NCBI GenBank assembly: GCA_011391155.1
Contig: JAABRA010000165.1
Span: 1 to 32,119 of the forward strand
Length of the DNA stretch: 32,119 bases
Direction of reading: 5' to 3'
From: Burkholderiales bacterium
Lineage (GTDB): Bacteria; Pseudomonadota; Gammaproteobacteria; Burkholderiales; Burkholderiaceae_C
The notes under the pieces were generated by a model. That model saw nothing but the letters and a program-made list of their open reading frames with translations. It did not search any database and was not told the DNA's origin. This document shows positions 1 through 6,178 of the stretch, in pieces (the first letter of the stretch is position 1; every line of letters starts with the position of its first letter). The translations under genes and the position numbers were made by a program.

Positions 1-591
1 CCGCACCAGCTTGACGTACTGGCCCACGTCGTGCTTCAGCGCGGCGGCGGCAAGCTCGGCCATGCCGGGGTGTTCGGCGCGCAGCCCGGCGCTGCGCGGG
101 ATGCTGCGCGGTTTCGGGGTCACGTCGAACAACGCCTGCGCCAGCATCACGCCCGCCTGGCCGTCGAGCACCGCGTGGTGCACCTTGATGTAGTAGCCGA
201 TCTGGCCCGACTGCAGGCCGTCGATGACGTAGAGGCGCCACAGGGGCCGGCTGCGGTCCAGCAGTTCGGAATGCAGGCGGCCGACGCACTCCTCCAGTTG
301 GGCCTGGGTCCCTGGCGCCGGCAGGGTCCGGTGCAACACGTGGGCGTCGAGGTCGACCCTGGCGTCCGTGACCCAGGCCGGGTTGGCAAACTGCAGGGGC
401 ATCGGTGCCAGCTTGCGCGTGAAGACGGGAACGAGCTTCAGGCGCTGCTTCATCAACCGCTTGATGTCGGCAAGAAAATCGCCCCGGTAGCCCTGCGGCA
501 GGTCGAACAGGCTCAGGGAACCGACGTGCATCGGTGTCTCGGGCGTCTCCAGATGCAGGAAGGCGCCATCGACGCCGCTCAAGGTTTTCAT
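1..591 (-). CDS. Wax ester synthase/diacylglycerol acyltransferase (WS/DGAT), 3' end cut off by the window
   Basis: The first 197 residues of a WS/DGAT-family acyltransferase are visible; the frame runs off the left edge without a stop. The family joins an acyl-CoA to a fatty alcohol or diacylglycerol to make storage wax ester or triacylglycerol, at the inner membrane/lipid body surface. The catalytic motif HHxxxDG is seen at residues 138-144 (HHAVLDG). The opening MKTLSGVDGAFLHLE and the RSRPLWRLYVIDGL block are also typical. Family proteins are usually about 450-500 aa, so more than half is missing here because of the window edge, not mutation. The ATG at 591 has a GGGAG ribosome site about 10 bases upstream. 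It is transcribed away from the divergent NYN-domain gene, with about 260 bp between them in which I see no gene. Confidence 0.9.
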   Translation of the reverse strand, partial: MKTLSGVDGAFLHLETPETPMHVGSLSLFDLPQGYRGDFLADIKRLMKQRLKLVPVFTRKLAPMPLQFANPAWVTDARVDLDAHVLHRTLPAPGTQAQLEECVGRLHSELLDRSRPLWRLYVIDGLQSGQIGYYIKVHHAVLDGQAGVMLAQALFDVTPKPRSIPRSAGLRAEHPGMAELAAAALKHDVGQYVKLVR

Positions 592-852
592 GGTGTGTCT
601 CCCAGGGTCCCGCACGCGTCCGGCAGCACGTGCTCGGGAAAGAATCAAAGGGTCAGGCCGGCAACCCGCGATCAGTGTCCAACATAGCACGACCGGTCGG
701 CCGCGGCCCCGCGCTGGGTCAAGCTTCATCCTCATTTTTGCCCCAGTTTCGCCCGAAACATTTCCCGGCCGAAACCGGTCACGGTGGCCGGTGCGGGCAC
801 ACGCCCCCCGGCGCGTGGGATGATCGCGCCTTCCACCTCTGCGGGACTCACT

Positions 853-2241
853 ATGGCCTCCTCCCCCGACACCCTCAGCATGGCGCTGTTCTGCGACTTC
901 GAGAACGTCGCCCTCGGCGTGCGCGACGCCAACTATGAAAAGTTCGACATCAAGCCCATCCTGGAGCGGCTGCTGCTCAAGGGCAGCATCGTCGTCAAGA
1001 AAGCCTATTGCGACTGGGACCGCTACAAGGGTTTCAAGGCCACCATGCACGAGGCCAACTTCGAGCTGATCGAGATCCCGCATGTGCGCCAGTCCGGCAA
1101 GAATTCCGCCGACATCCGCCTGGTGGTGGATGCGCTGGACCTGTGCTACACCAAGAGCCATGTCAACACCTTCGTCATCATCAGTGGCGACTCCGACTTC
1201 TCCCCGCTGGTCTCCAAGCTGCGCGAGAACGCCAAGCAGGTGATCGGTGTGGGGGTGAAGCAGTCCACCTCCGACCTGCTGGTTGCGAACTGCGACGAGT
1301 TCATCTTCTACGACGACCTGGTGCGCGAAAAGCAGCGCGCGCTGGCCCGCCGCCAGCCACCGGACGCGCAACCCGCCGCCCGGCGCACGCCCGAGGAAGA
1401 GCGCAAGCGCAAGGATTCAATGGACGCGCGCCGGACCCAGGCGATCGACATGGCGGTGGAGACCTTCGACGCGCTGGTGGCCGAACGCGGCGACAGCGGC
1501 AAGATCTGGGCTTCGGTGCTGAAGGAAGCCATCAAGCGCCGCAAGCCGGACTTCAACGAGACCTGGTATGGCTTCAGGGCCTTTGGCAACCTGCTGGAAG
1601 AAGCGCAGGCGCGCGGCCTGCTGGAATTCGGCCGCGACGAAAAGTCGGGCGCCTATGTGTACCGCAGCAGCGGCAGCACCATCAGCACCACCAGCCCGGC
1701 CAGCCACGGCGATAGCCCACACCTGGCCGCGGCCGCGCCGACGCCCGCCGAGATGCCGGTGGAGCGGCCGCCCTCACGGTATTTCCAGCGGGAATCTGCT
1801 GCGCCGGCCACGACCGAGGCCAGCCCCGCAAGCACTGAGCGCCGCGAACCGGGACGCCGAGGCCGCCGGCCGGATGCGACACCCGCGGAAATTGCCGCAT
1901 CCTCGATGGACTGGCAAGCGCCCGACGCAACCAGCACCCTCGACCCCGACGCCGGGCCGCAAGCCCACACCGGCATGGGCGAGTCCGCCCTGGAAAAATC
2001 CGAGCCCCGCCGTCGCAGCCGGGGCGGCCGCAAGACAGCCTCGACCGTGGCGGACCTGACCGCTGCCCCTGGGGCCAACGTCGCGCCGGAGCTGCCGCCC
2101 GTGCCCGAGGCCACAGCACCGGCGACACCCGTCCCGCAAGCGGCGCCGGAAGAAGCCGGGGCCTCCACGGGGTCCAACCGCAAACCGGCGGCGCGCCCCC
2201 GCCGCACCCCCAAAGCCGCGCCGAAGGCCCGGGAAAGCTGA
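853..2241 (+). CDS. NYN-domain and OST-HTH/LOTUS-domain protein
   Basis: A 462-aa protein. Residues 10-160 form a NYN (PIN-like) domain: the opening strand has FCDFEN with acidic residues D15 and E17, the middle has SADIRLVVDAL, and ISGDSDFSPLV near residue 110 holds the Gly-Asp-Ser-Asp acidic cluster. These acidic residues bind metal in PIN-like ribonucleases. Residues about 205-280 match the OST-HTH/LOTUS winged-helix RNA-binding fold (FDALVAERG, KEAIKRRKPDF, FGNLLEEAQARGLLEF, AYVYR). The last ~180 residues are Pro/Ala/Arg-rich and probably disordered, ending in a basic tail. The role is likely RNA binding or cleavage; no substrate can be read from sequence. I chose the ATG at 853 because the NYN domain begins 10 residues later; the in-frame ATG at 784 would add an unconvincing Gly/Pro/Arg leader. 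Confidence 0.88.
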   Translation: MASSPDTLSMALFCDFENVALGVRDANYEKFDIKPILERLLLKGSIVVKKAYCDWDRYKGFKATMHEANFELIEIPHVRQSGKNSADIRLVVDALDLCYTKSHVNTFVIISGDSDFSPLVSKLRENAKQVIGVGVKQSTSDLLVANCDEFIFYDDLVREKQRALARRQPPDAQPAARRTPEEERKRKDSMDARRTQAIDMAVETFDALVAERGDSGKIWASVLKEAIKRRKPDFNETWYGFRAFGNLLEEAQARGLLEFGRDEKSGAYVYRSSGSTISTTSPASHGDSPHLAAAAPTPAEMPVERPPSRYFQRESAAPATTEASPASTERREPGRRGRRPDATPAEIAASSMDWQAPDATSTLDPDAGPQAHTGMGESALEKSEPRRRSRGGRKTASTVADLTAAPGANVAPELPPVPEATAPATPVPQAAPEEAGASTGSNRKPAARPRRTPKAAPKARES

Positions 2242-2306
2242 GCCTGGCTACGCGATGAAACGGCCACAGCGCCCTGCCTGACCGCCGCCGGTCTGCATCG
2301 GCCCGG

Positions 2307-3054
2307 TCAACGACTTCCTGATGCGACGGTGCTGCCGCGCACCATCAAATCGAACGGCAACAGCGTTTGCCGCGCCACAGGCTCACCGGCCAGTAGCGAA
2401 AGCACGCTGTGCGCGGCGACGCCCCATGTCGCGAACGGGCACCCGGATGGTGGTCAGGCCGGGGTTCAGGGCTGACGCAAATTCCATATCGTCAAAGCCG
2501 CAAATAGCCAGTTGCTGGGGCACTTTCAGGCCCATGCGCGGCGCTTCGAGGAGCGCGCCAGCCCGCAGCAGATCATTTCCGCAGAAGATGGCCGACGGCG
2601 GCGCGCGAGCAGCCGTCAGGATGCGCAGGCCGCTGCGCCCGCCTTCAAAGCTGAACTCCTGTACCGTGAACAGGCTGGTTGGCAGTGTCAGGCCGGCCTG
2701 CTCCAGCGCCTTGCGGACACCCTGCACACGGCTGCGCGCGCGTTCACTGTCCGCGGTGATGCGTGCGATCACGCCGATGCGCTGGTGCCCGAGCTCGAGC
2801 AGATGCTCTGCGGCGACCTGCGCTGCCACCTCATTGTCGATGCCGACGCTGGGCAGTCTGGAGTCGCCCGACCAGGTCAGCAATGCTGGCTTGTTCCAGG
2901 CTGTAAGCACCCCCCAAAGTTCGGGTGTGTGTTCGCCGCCCACCAACACCAGCGCGTCCACGCCGCGCGCCAGCAACGCCTGCACCAGTTCAAACTCCGC
3001 GGCCGGGCTGTGCTCATGGCCCGCCAGCAGCATCTGGTAGCCCGCGTACGTCAA
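2307..3054 (-). pseudogene. LacI-family regulator remnant: no HTH domain, frameshift near the C-terminus
   Basis: The frame beginning at 3054 encodes a LacI/PurR effector-binding (periplasmic-binding-protein-like) domain: ALLARGVDALVLVGG, AAEHLLELGHQRIGVI, CGNDLLRAGALLEA and ICGFDDMEFASALNPGLTTIRVPV. Two lesions are visible. About 60-100 N-terminal residues, including the DNA-binding helix-turn-helix, are absent; homology starts abruptly at AGYQMLLAGHEHSP, beside a 30-bp palindrome at 3043-3072. Near the end the frame goes wrong after DMGRR around 2425. The frame beside it continues as AAHSVLSLLAGEPVARQ and TLLPFDLMVRGSTV to a stop at 2307-2309, which is the normal LacI C-terminus. The product cannot bind DNA as a LacI regulator, so I call a pseudogene. 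A sequencing error could explain the frameshift but not the missing N-terminus. Confidence 0.82.
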
Positions 3055-3072
3055 AGCGCTTTGACGTACGCG
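3043..3072. promoter_or_regulatory. Perfect 30-bp palindrome with a LacI-family operator core
   Basis: Fifteen bases on each side of the 3057/3058 centre are exactly complementary. The central TCAAAGCGCTTTGA (3051-3064) has the AAGCGCTT core with central CG dinucleotide typical of LacI/GalR-family operators. It touches the point where the neighbouring lacI-like gene loses its N-terminus, so it may be the old autoregulatory site brought next to the surviving domain by a deletion. A transcription-blocking hairpin is an alternative, but there is no T-tract. Confidence 0.6.
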
Positions 3073-3083
3073 CGAAAGACATT

Positions 3084-3318
3084 GGGGTCAGATTTTCAAT
3101 TTCCATGATACGAAATTGCTGGTTCAACGGCGCCCCCGGCTTAGCATTAACGCCTACTTCCTGGATACAGATGCGCATTCCGACCTGTCCTGCACCCCGC
3201 CCGGCAGGGCCGCAGGCCAGACGTCCAGGGCGATGATGCGATCATCGGCGCCGCACCGTAGAACTTCACTATTTGTAGCTGAAGATGACATTTTGACGCT
3301 GGGAAATGGTGTTTTCGC
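3084..3318 (+). repeat. Left copy of a ~235-bp repeat flanking the XRE/nucleotidyltransferase island
   Basis: This stretch aligns along its full length with 4799-5033 in the same orientation. Both begin GGGGTCAGATT, pass through CAATTTCCATGAT, GGTTCAACG, CGGCTTAGCAT and CAGATGCGCATTC, and include the identical hairpin CGATGATGCGATCATCG (3231-3247 here). Both end in the short dispersed repeat that recurs elsewhere in the window (3266-3318 here, with GTAGCTGAAGATGAC and GACGCTGGGAAA). Many substitutions separate the two copies, so they are not recent duplicates. No transposase is encoded, which suggests a non-autonomous mobile or REP-like element. The remaining 3319-3464 holds no gene, only the promoter below. 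Confidence 0.75.
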
Positions 3319-3417
3319 CCCATTTTCTGTAACTACACCGGTCAAACCGCGTATTGGGGCTGAGCAGGCTTGCAGACCCGAAGGCTCGCCCGCGCCTCGA
3401 AGCACTTCCTGATATTG

Positions 3418-3461
3418 TTTCTCATTCTTGACTTTCTGTACATTTTGCAAATAATGGGAAA
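3418..3461 (+). promoter_or_regulatory. Promoter of the XRE/nucleotidyltransferase pair with flanking inverted half-sites
   Basis: A -35-like TTGACT (3428-3433) and a -10-like AATAAT (3450-3455) are separated by 16 bp. The two half-sites TTTCTCATT (3418-3426) and AATGGGAAA (3453-3461) are inverted copies with one mismatch and bracket the promoter, as expected for autorepression by the XRE protein. The -10 lies only 9 bp before the ATG at 3465, so the message would have almost no leader. Confidence 0.45.
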
Positions 3462-3464
3462 CAA

Positions 3465-3950
3465 ATGCCAGCGAAGCCCCCTCCATCCACCGCTAACGCC
3501 CGGGCCCAGCTTCAGGCTTTGGGCGGACAGATCCGTGCCCGGCGCAAGGCGCTGGGCGTCAGCGCCGCGGCAACCGCCGAGGCAGCCGGCCTCTCGCGCG
3601 TGACGCTGCACCGCATCGAGACGGGTGAGCCGGCTGTGACCATCGGGGCCTGGGCCAACGTGCTTGCAGCGCTCGATATGGACTGGGGCACGCGCGCCCC
3701 TGACGAGGCCGTCAGGGCCGCACAGCCCCCCGACCTCAAAGTCTGGGTTCCGGTGCGCGTGCGCCTGAGCGACTACCCACAGCTGAGATCCCTGGCCTGG
3801 CAGGTGCATGGCACCGACACGCTCACGCCGACGGAGGCCCTGGATATCTACACGCGCAATGCCCGGCACCTCGACATGGCGGCCATGACAGCGCCGGAGC
3901 TTGCGCTGTTGGCGGCCCTTCGCACGGCGTTCGGGCAAGACCATGTTTGA
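3465..3950 (+). CDS. XRE-family HTH regulator, probable antitoxin partner
   Basis: A 161-aa protein with a Cro/C1-type helix-turn-helix at about residues 15-70 (QIRARRKALGVSAAATAEAAG, then LSRVTLHRIETGEPAVTIGAW). The C-terminal half (about residues 85-161: VWVPVRVRLSDYPQLRSLAW, TPTEALDIYTRNARHLD) is not a fold I can name; it probably contacts the partner. Its last 8 bases overlap the start of the nucleotidyltransferase gene, so the two are translationally coupled. By analogy with other HTH/AbiEii pairs it is inferred to repress the operon and counter the toxin. The ATG at 3465 fits both the HTH position and the promoter just upstream. Confidence 0.82.
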   Translation: MPAKPPPSTANARAQLQALGGQIRARRKALGVSAAATAEAAGLSRVTLHRIETGEPAVTIGAWANVLAALDMDWGTRAPDEAVRAAQPPDLKVWVPVRVRLSDYPQLRSLAWQVHGTDTLTPTEALDIYTRNARHLDMAAMTAPELALLAALRTAFGQDHV

Positions 3951-4656
3951 GCGCCCGCATCACCAGCGCATCGCGCATGTGCTGGCCGCGCTCGACGGGG
4001 CGCTGCTGCGCCAGCACGGTTGCCTGTTTGGCGGCGGCACCTGCATTGCCCTGCGCTTTGGCGAATACCGCGAATCGGTGGACATCGATTTTCTGGTGTC
4101 CGATGCCGCGGGTTACCGCGCGCTGCGCCAGCTGCTCACCACCACCCAGGGCATCAACGCCGTCGTTCGGCCCGGTGCTGAAGCGCTGGTGATGGTGCGC
4201 GACATGCGTGCCGATCAATACGGCCTGCGCACTGCGGTGCAAATGGACGGACAGGCCATCAAGTTCGAAATCGTCCGCGAGGCGCGCATCGAACTGGCGG
4301 CACCGGGCAAAGCTGACGCGGTGTGTGGCATAGCCACGCTCACGCCAATGGATCTGGCAGCGTCCAAGCTGCTGGCCAACTCGGACCGGCAGGCCGACGA
4401 CGGCACCTTCAACCGCGACGTGATCGATCTGGCGATGATGGCCTTGCCGCTGCCCGCGCTGCGCGCCTCGCTGGCCAAGGCCGAACAGGCCTATGGCCCC
4501 GTGGTGTCGCGGGATCTGGGCAAAGTCATCGACCGCCTGCAAGAACGCCACGGGTGGATGGAGCGCTGCATGCAGGCCATGGCCATCACCCTGCCCAAGG
4601 CAGTGATCTGGCAAAAGATCCGCGCGCTGCGCAAACACATCAAGCGCGCGACTTGA
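3943..4656 (+). CDS. AbiEii/AbiGii-like nucleotidyltransferase, probable toxin
   Basis: A 237-aa member of the DUF1814/AbiEii nucleotidyltransferase superfamily. The Gly-rich motif FGGGTCIALR (residues 29-38) is followed by the metal-binding DID at 47-49 (SVDIDFLV). A downstream block, LTPMDLAASKLLANSDRQ then RDVIDLAMM, is where AbiEii-type proteins carry the conserved Lys/Asp segment. Relatives (AbiEii, MenT) transfer nucleotides to RNA or other targets and arrest growth; here that is inference from family. The ATG at 3943 overlaps the end of the XRE gene by 8 bp; the upstream TTG at 3901 lies inside that gene and is less likely. The pair sits between two copies of a ~235-bp repeat, which suggests horizontal acquisition. 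Confidence 0.83.
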   Translation: MFERPHHQRIAHVLAALDGALLRQHGCLFGGGTCIALRFGEYRESVDIDFLVSDAAGYRALRQLLTTTQGINAVVRPGAEALVMVRDMRADQYGLRTAVQMDGQAIKFEIVREARIELAAPGKADAVCGIATLTPMDLAASKLLANSDRQADDGTFNRDVIDLAMMALPLPALRASLAKAEQAYGPVVSRDLGKVIDRLQERHGWMERCMQAMAITLPKAVIWQKIRALRKHIKRAT

Positions 4657-4741
4657 CGTGGCATCACACCCATTTCATTCACCACCGATGCCTACTTGCG
4701 CGCTACCACCACCATGAACCGTTCGAACGACTCCGCAATCG

Positions 4742-4812
4742 CGTAATCAGCGTAATCGGGGGTCAGAGTCAAATTTCCAAGGGGTAATCGGGGTAATCGG
4801 GGTCAGATTCCA
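4742..4812 (+). repeat. Short tandem duplication at the head of the right repeat copy
   Basis: The unit GTAATCGGGGTCAGA followed by TC(C)AATTTCC occurs twice in a row (near 4753-4779 and 4793-4818), with an extra GGGGTAATC between. Its GGGGTCAGATTCCAAT core is also found inside the Rieske alpha gene at 25139-25154 on the other strand. Confidence 0.6.
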
Positions 4813-5033
4813 ATTTCCATGATGCGAAATTTCCGGTTCAACGTCGCCCTCCGGCTTAGCATCAGCGCATACTTTCTGGATGCAGATGCGCATTCGGACC
4901 TGGCCGGCACCCCGCCTGGCGGGCCGCAGGTCAGACGTCCAGGGCGATGATGCGATCATCGACGCCGCACCATAGCACTTCACTATTTATAGCTGATGAT
5001 GACCATATCACGCTGGGAATAGGTACTTTTTAC
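4799..5033 (+). repeat. Right copy of the ~235-bp repeat flanking the XRE/nucleotidyltransferase island
   Basis: Direct repeat of 3084-3318, divergent but alignable end to end. It shares the hairpin at 4945-4961 and finishes with its own copy of the short dispersed repeat (4978-5033: TTTATAGCTGATGATGACC and CACGCTGGGAA). With the left copy it brackets the XRE/nucleotidyltransferase genes. A 78-residue open frame on the minus strand inside it is probably only repeat sequence. Confidence 0.75.
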
Positions 5034-5460
5034 CCACTTTTTATTGTCACTCACCCATCGTCTGGCCTGTGATGCCCCGCTCGCCGGGACTGCGCGCCAG
5101 CCGCAATCTCCCGGGCGTTCAGCCCATCTCCGGCGGCGACATCGGCGCGTTGCTGGCCCGCGGCCTTGCTGAAAACAGCCCCGACGCCGCCCTGACCCAC
5201 CTGTGCCCGAGATGGTGGATCTGGGCCGCTTCATTGCCGAGCGCGGCCGGTTGCAGGCGAGCGACCGTTTCCAGATCGAATGAGCCCCCGCCATGGGTAC
5301 CACCATCACTGTCTTCCAGCACGGCCAAAGCCAGCCCGTGCGCCAGGTGTTCCCCAAACAGGACCGGATCGCACCAATGATGCGAATCTGGCTGGGCGCT
5401 GGCCCCACCGCGCACCCCGGGCCATGTCGGGTCCGCAGCAAGGTGGGTTGACGCACAGAC
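5034..5460 (+). other. No intact gene; possible degraded coding debris
   Basis: About 500 bp lie between the right repeat and the BON lipoprotein. Short protein-like stretches occur in different plus frames: ISGGDIGALLARGLAENSPD near 5120-5190, PEMVDLGRFIAERGRLQASD near 5210-5275 ending at a TGA at 5281, and MGTTITVFQHGQSQPVRQ from 5292. They read like pieces of one or two genes broken by frameshifts, but I cannot assign a family. It could also be non-coding GC-rich sequence. Confidence 0.3.
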
Positions 5461-5533
5461 GACGCCGGCCTCATGCCGGATGCTCGGGGCAATGAGCCAT
5501 GACTCCATGGCCCGCCGAACCGAGAACCTTCCC

Positions 5534-6112
5534 ATGAAAATTCGCACTGGCTCGCTCATGTTGAGCACGGCAATGGCGGCCCTGTTGACCCTGGCGGTCT
5601 CTGGCTGCAACAAGGCGCCGGACACCAGCGGCACGCCGCCGCCCGGCACGACGGTCGGCACGGAGATCGACGACAGCGTCGTGACCACCAACGTCAAATC
5701 CGCCCTGCTGGCCGACCCCGAGATCAAGAGCCTTGATTTCAAGGTCGAAACCCGCAAGGGCGAGGTTCAACTGAGCGGCTTTGTCGACAACCAGGCCCAG
5801 CTCGACCGTGCCGTCGCCCTCACGCAAGCCATCGCGGGCGTGCGCAGCGTCCAGAACAACGCGACCCTGAAAATCGCGGCCAGCTCGGTCGGCGACAAGG
5901 TCGACGACGGCATCGTGACCACCCGCGTCAAGTCGGCGTTGCTGGCCGACATCAGCATCAAGAGCTTTGACATTGGCGTCGTCACCCGCCGGGGCGCCGT
6001 GCAGCTCAGCGGCTTCGTCAACAACCAGAGCCAGATGGACAACGCTGTGACGATTGCGAAGGGCATCGAGGGCGTTAACAGCGTGGTCAACGAGATGAGC
6101 CTCAAGAAATAG
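5534..6112 (+). CDS. Lipoprotein with two BON domains
   Basis: A 192-aa exported lipoprotein. Residues 1-24 form a lipoprotein signal with lipobox VSGC, so Cys25 would be lipidated. Two BON domains follow, at about residues 42-110 and 122-190, and are internal repeats of each other (DDSVVTTNVKSALLADPEIK against DDGIVTTRVKSALLADISIK; VQLSGFVDNQAQLDRAV against VQLSGFVNNQSQMDNAV). BON domains (OsmY-like) bind phospholipid and are linked to envelope stress. The start at 5534 puts the signal peptide correctly; an upstream ATG at 5480 would bury it. It is followed 66 bp downstream by the FecR/W-rich exported protein on the same strand, so the two may share a transcript. Confidence 0.88.
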   Translation: MKIRTGSLMLSTAMAALLTLAVSGCNKAPDTSGTPPPGTTVGTEIDDSVVTTNVKSALLADPEIKSLDFKVETRKGEVQLSGFVDNQAQLDRAVALTQAIAGVRSVQNNATLKIAASSVGDKVDDGIVTTRVKSALLADISIKSFDIGVVTRRGAVQLSGFVNNQSQMDNAVTIAKGIEGVNSVVNEMSLKK

Positions 6113-6178
6113 AACCACTCCGGCACGATGGCCCGCCGTCCGTGCCGAGCCTTGTCCCGCATTTGAAGGAGTTCACTG

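Noticed and set aside
3043-3072. Palindrome as a terminator
   Set aside because: No T-run on either side; the AAAGCGCTTT core fits an operator better.
4747-4983. Small minus-strand frame of 78 codons inside the right repeat
   Set aside because: The matching position in the left repeat copy does not keep the same open frame, so it is probably repeat sequence, not a gene.
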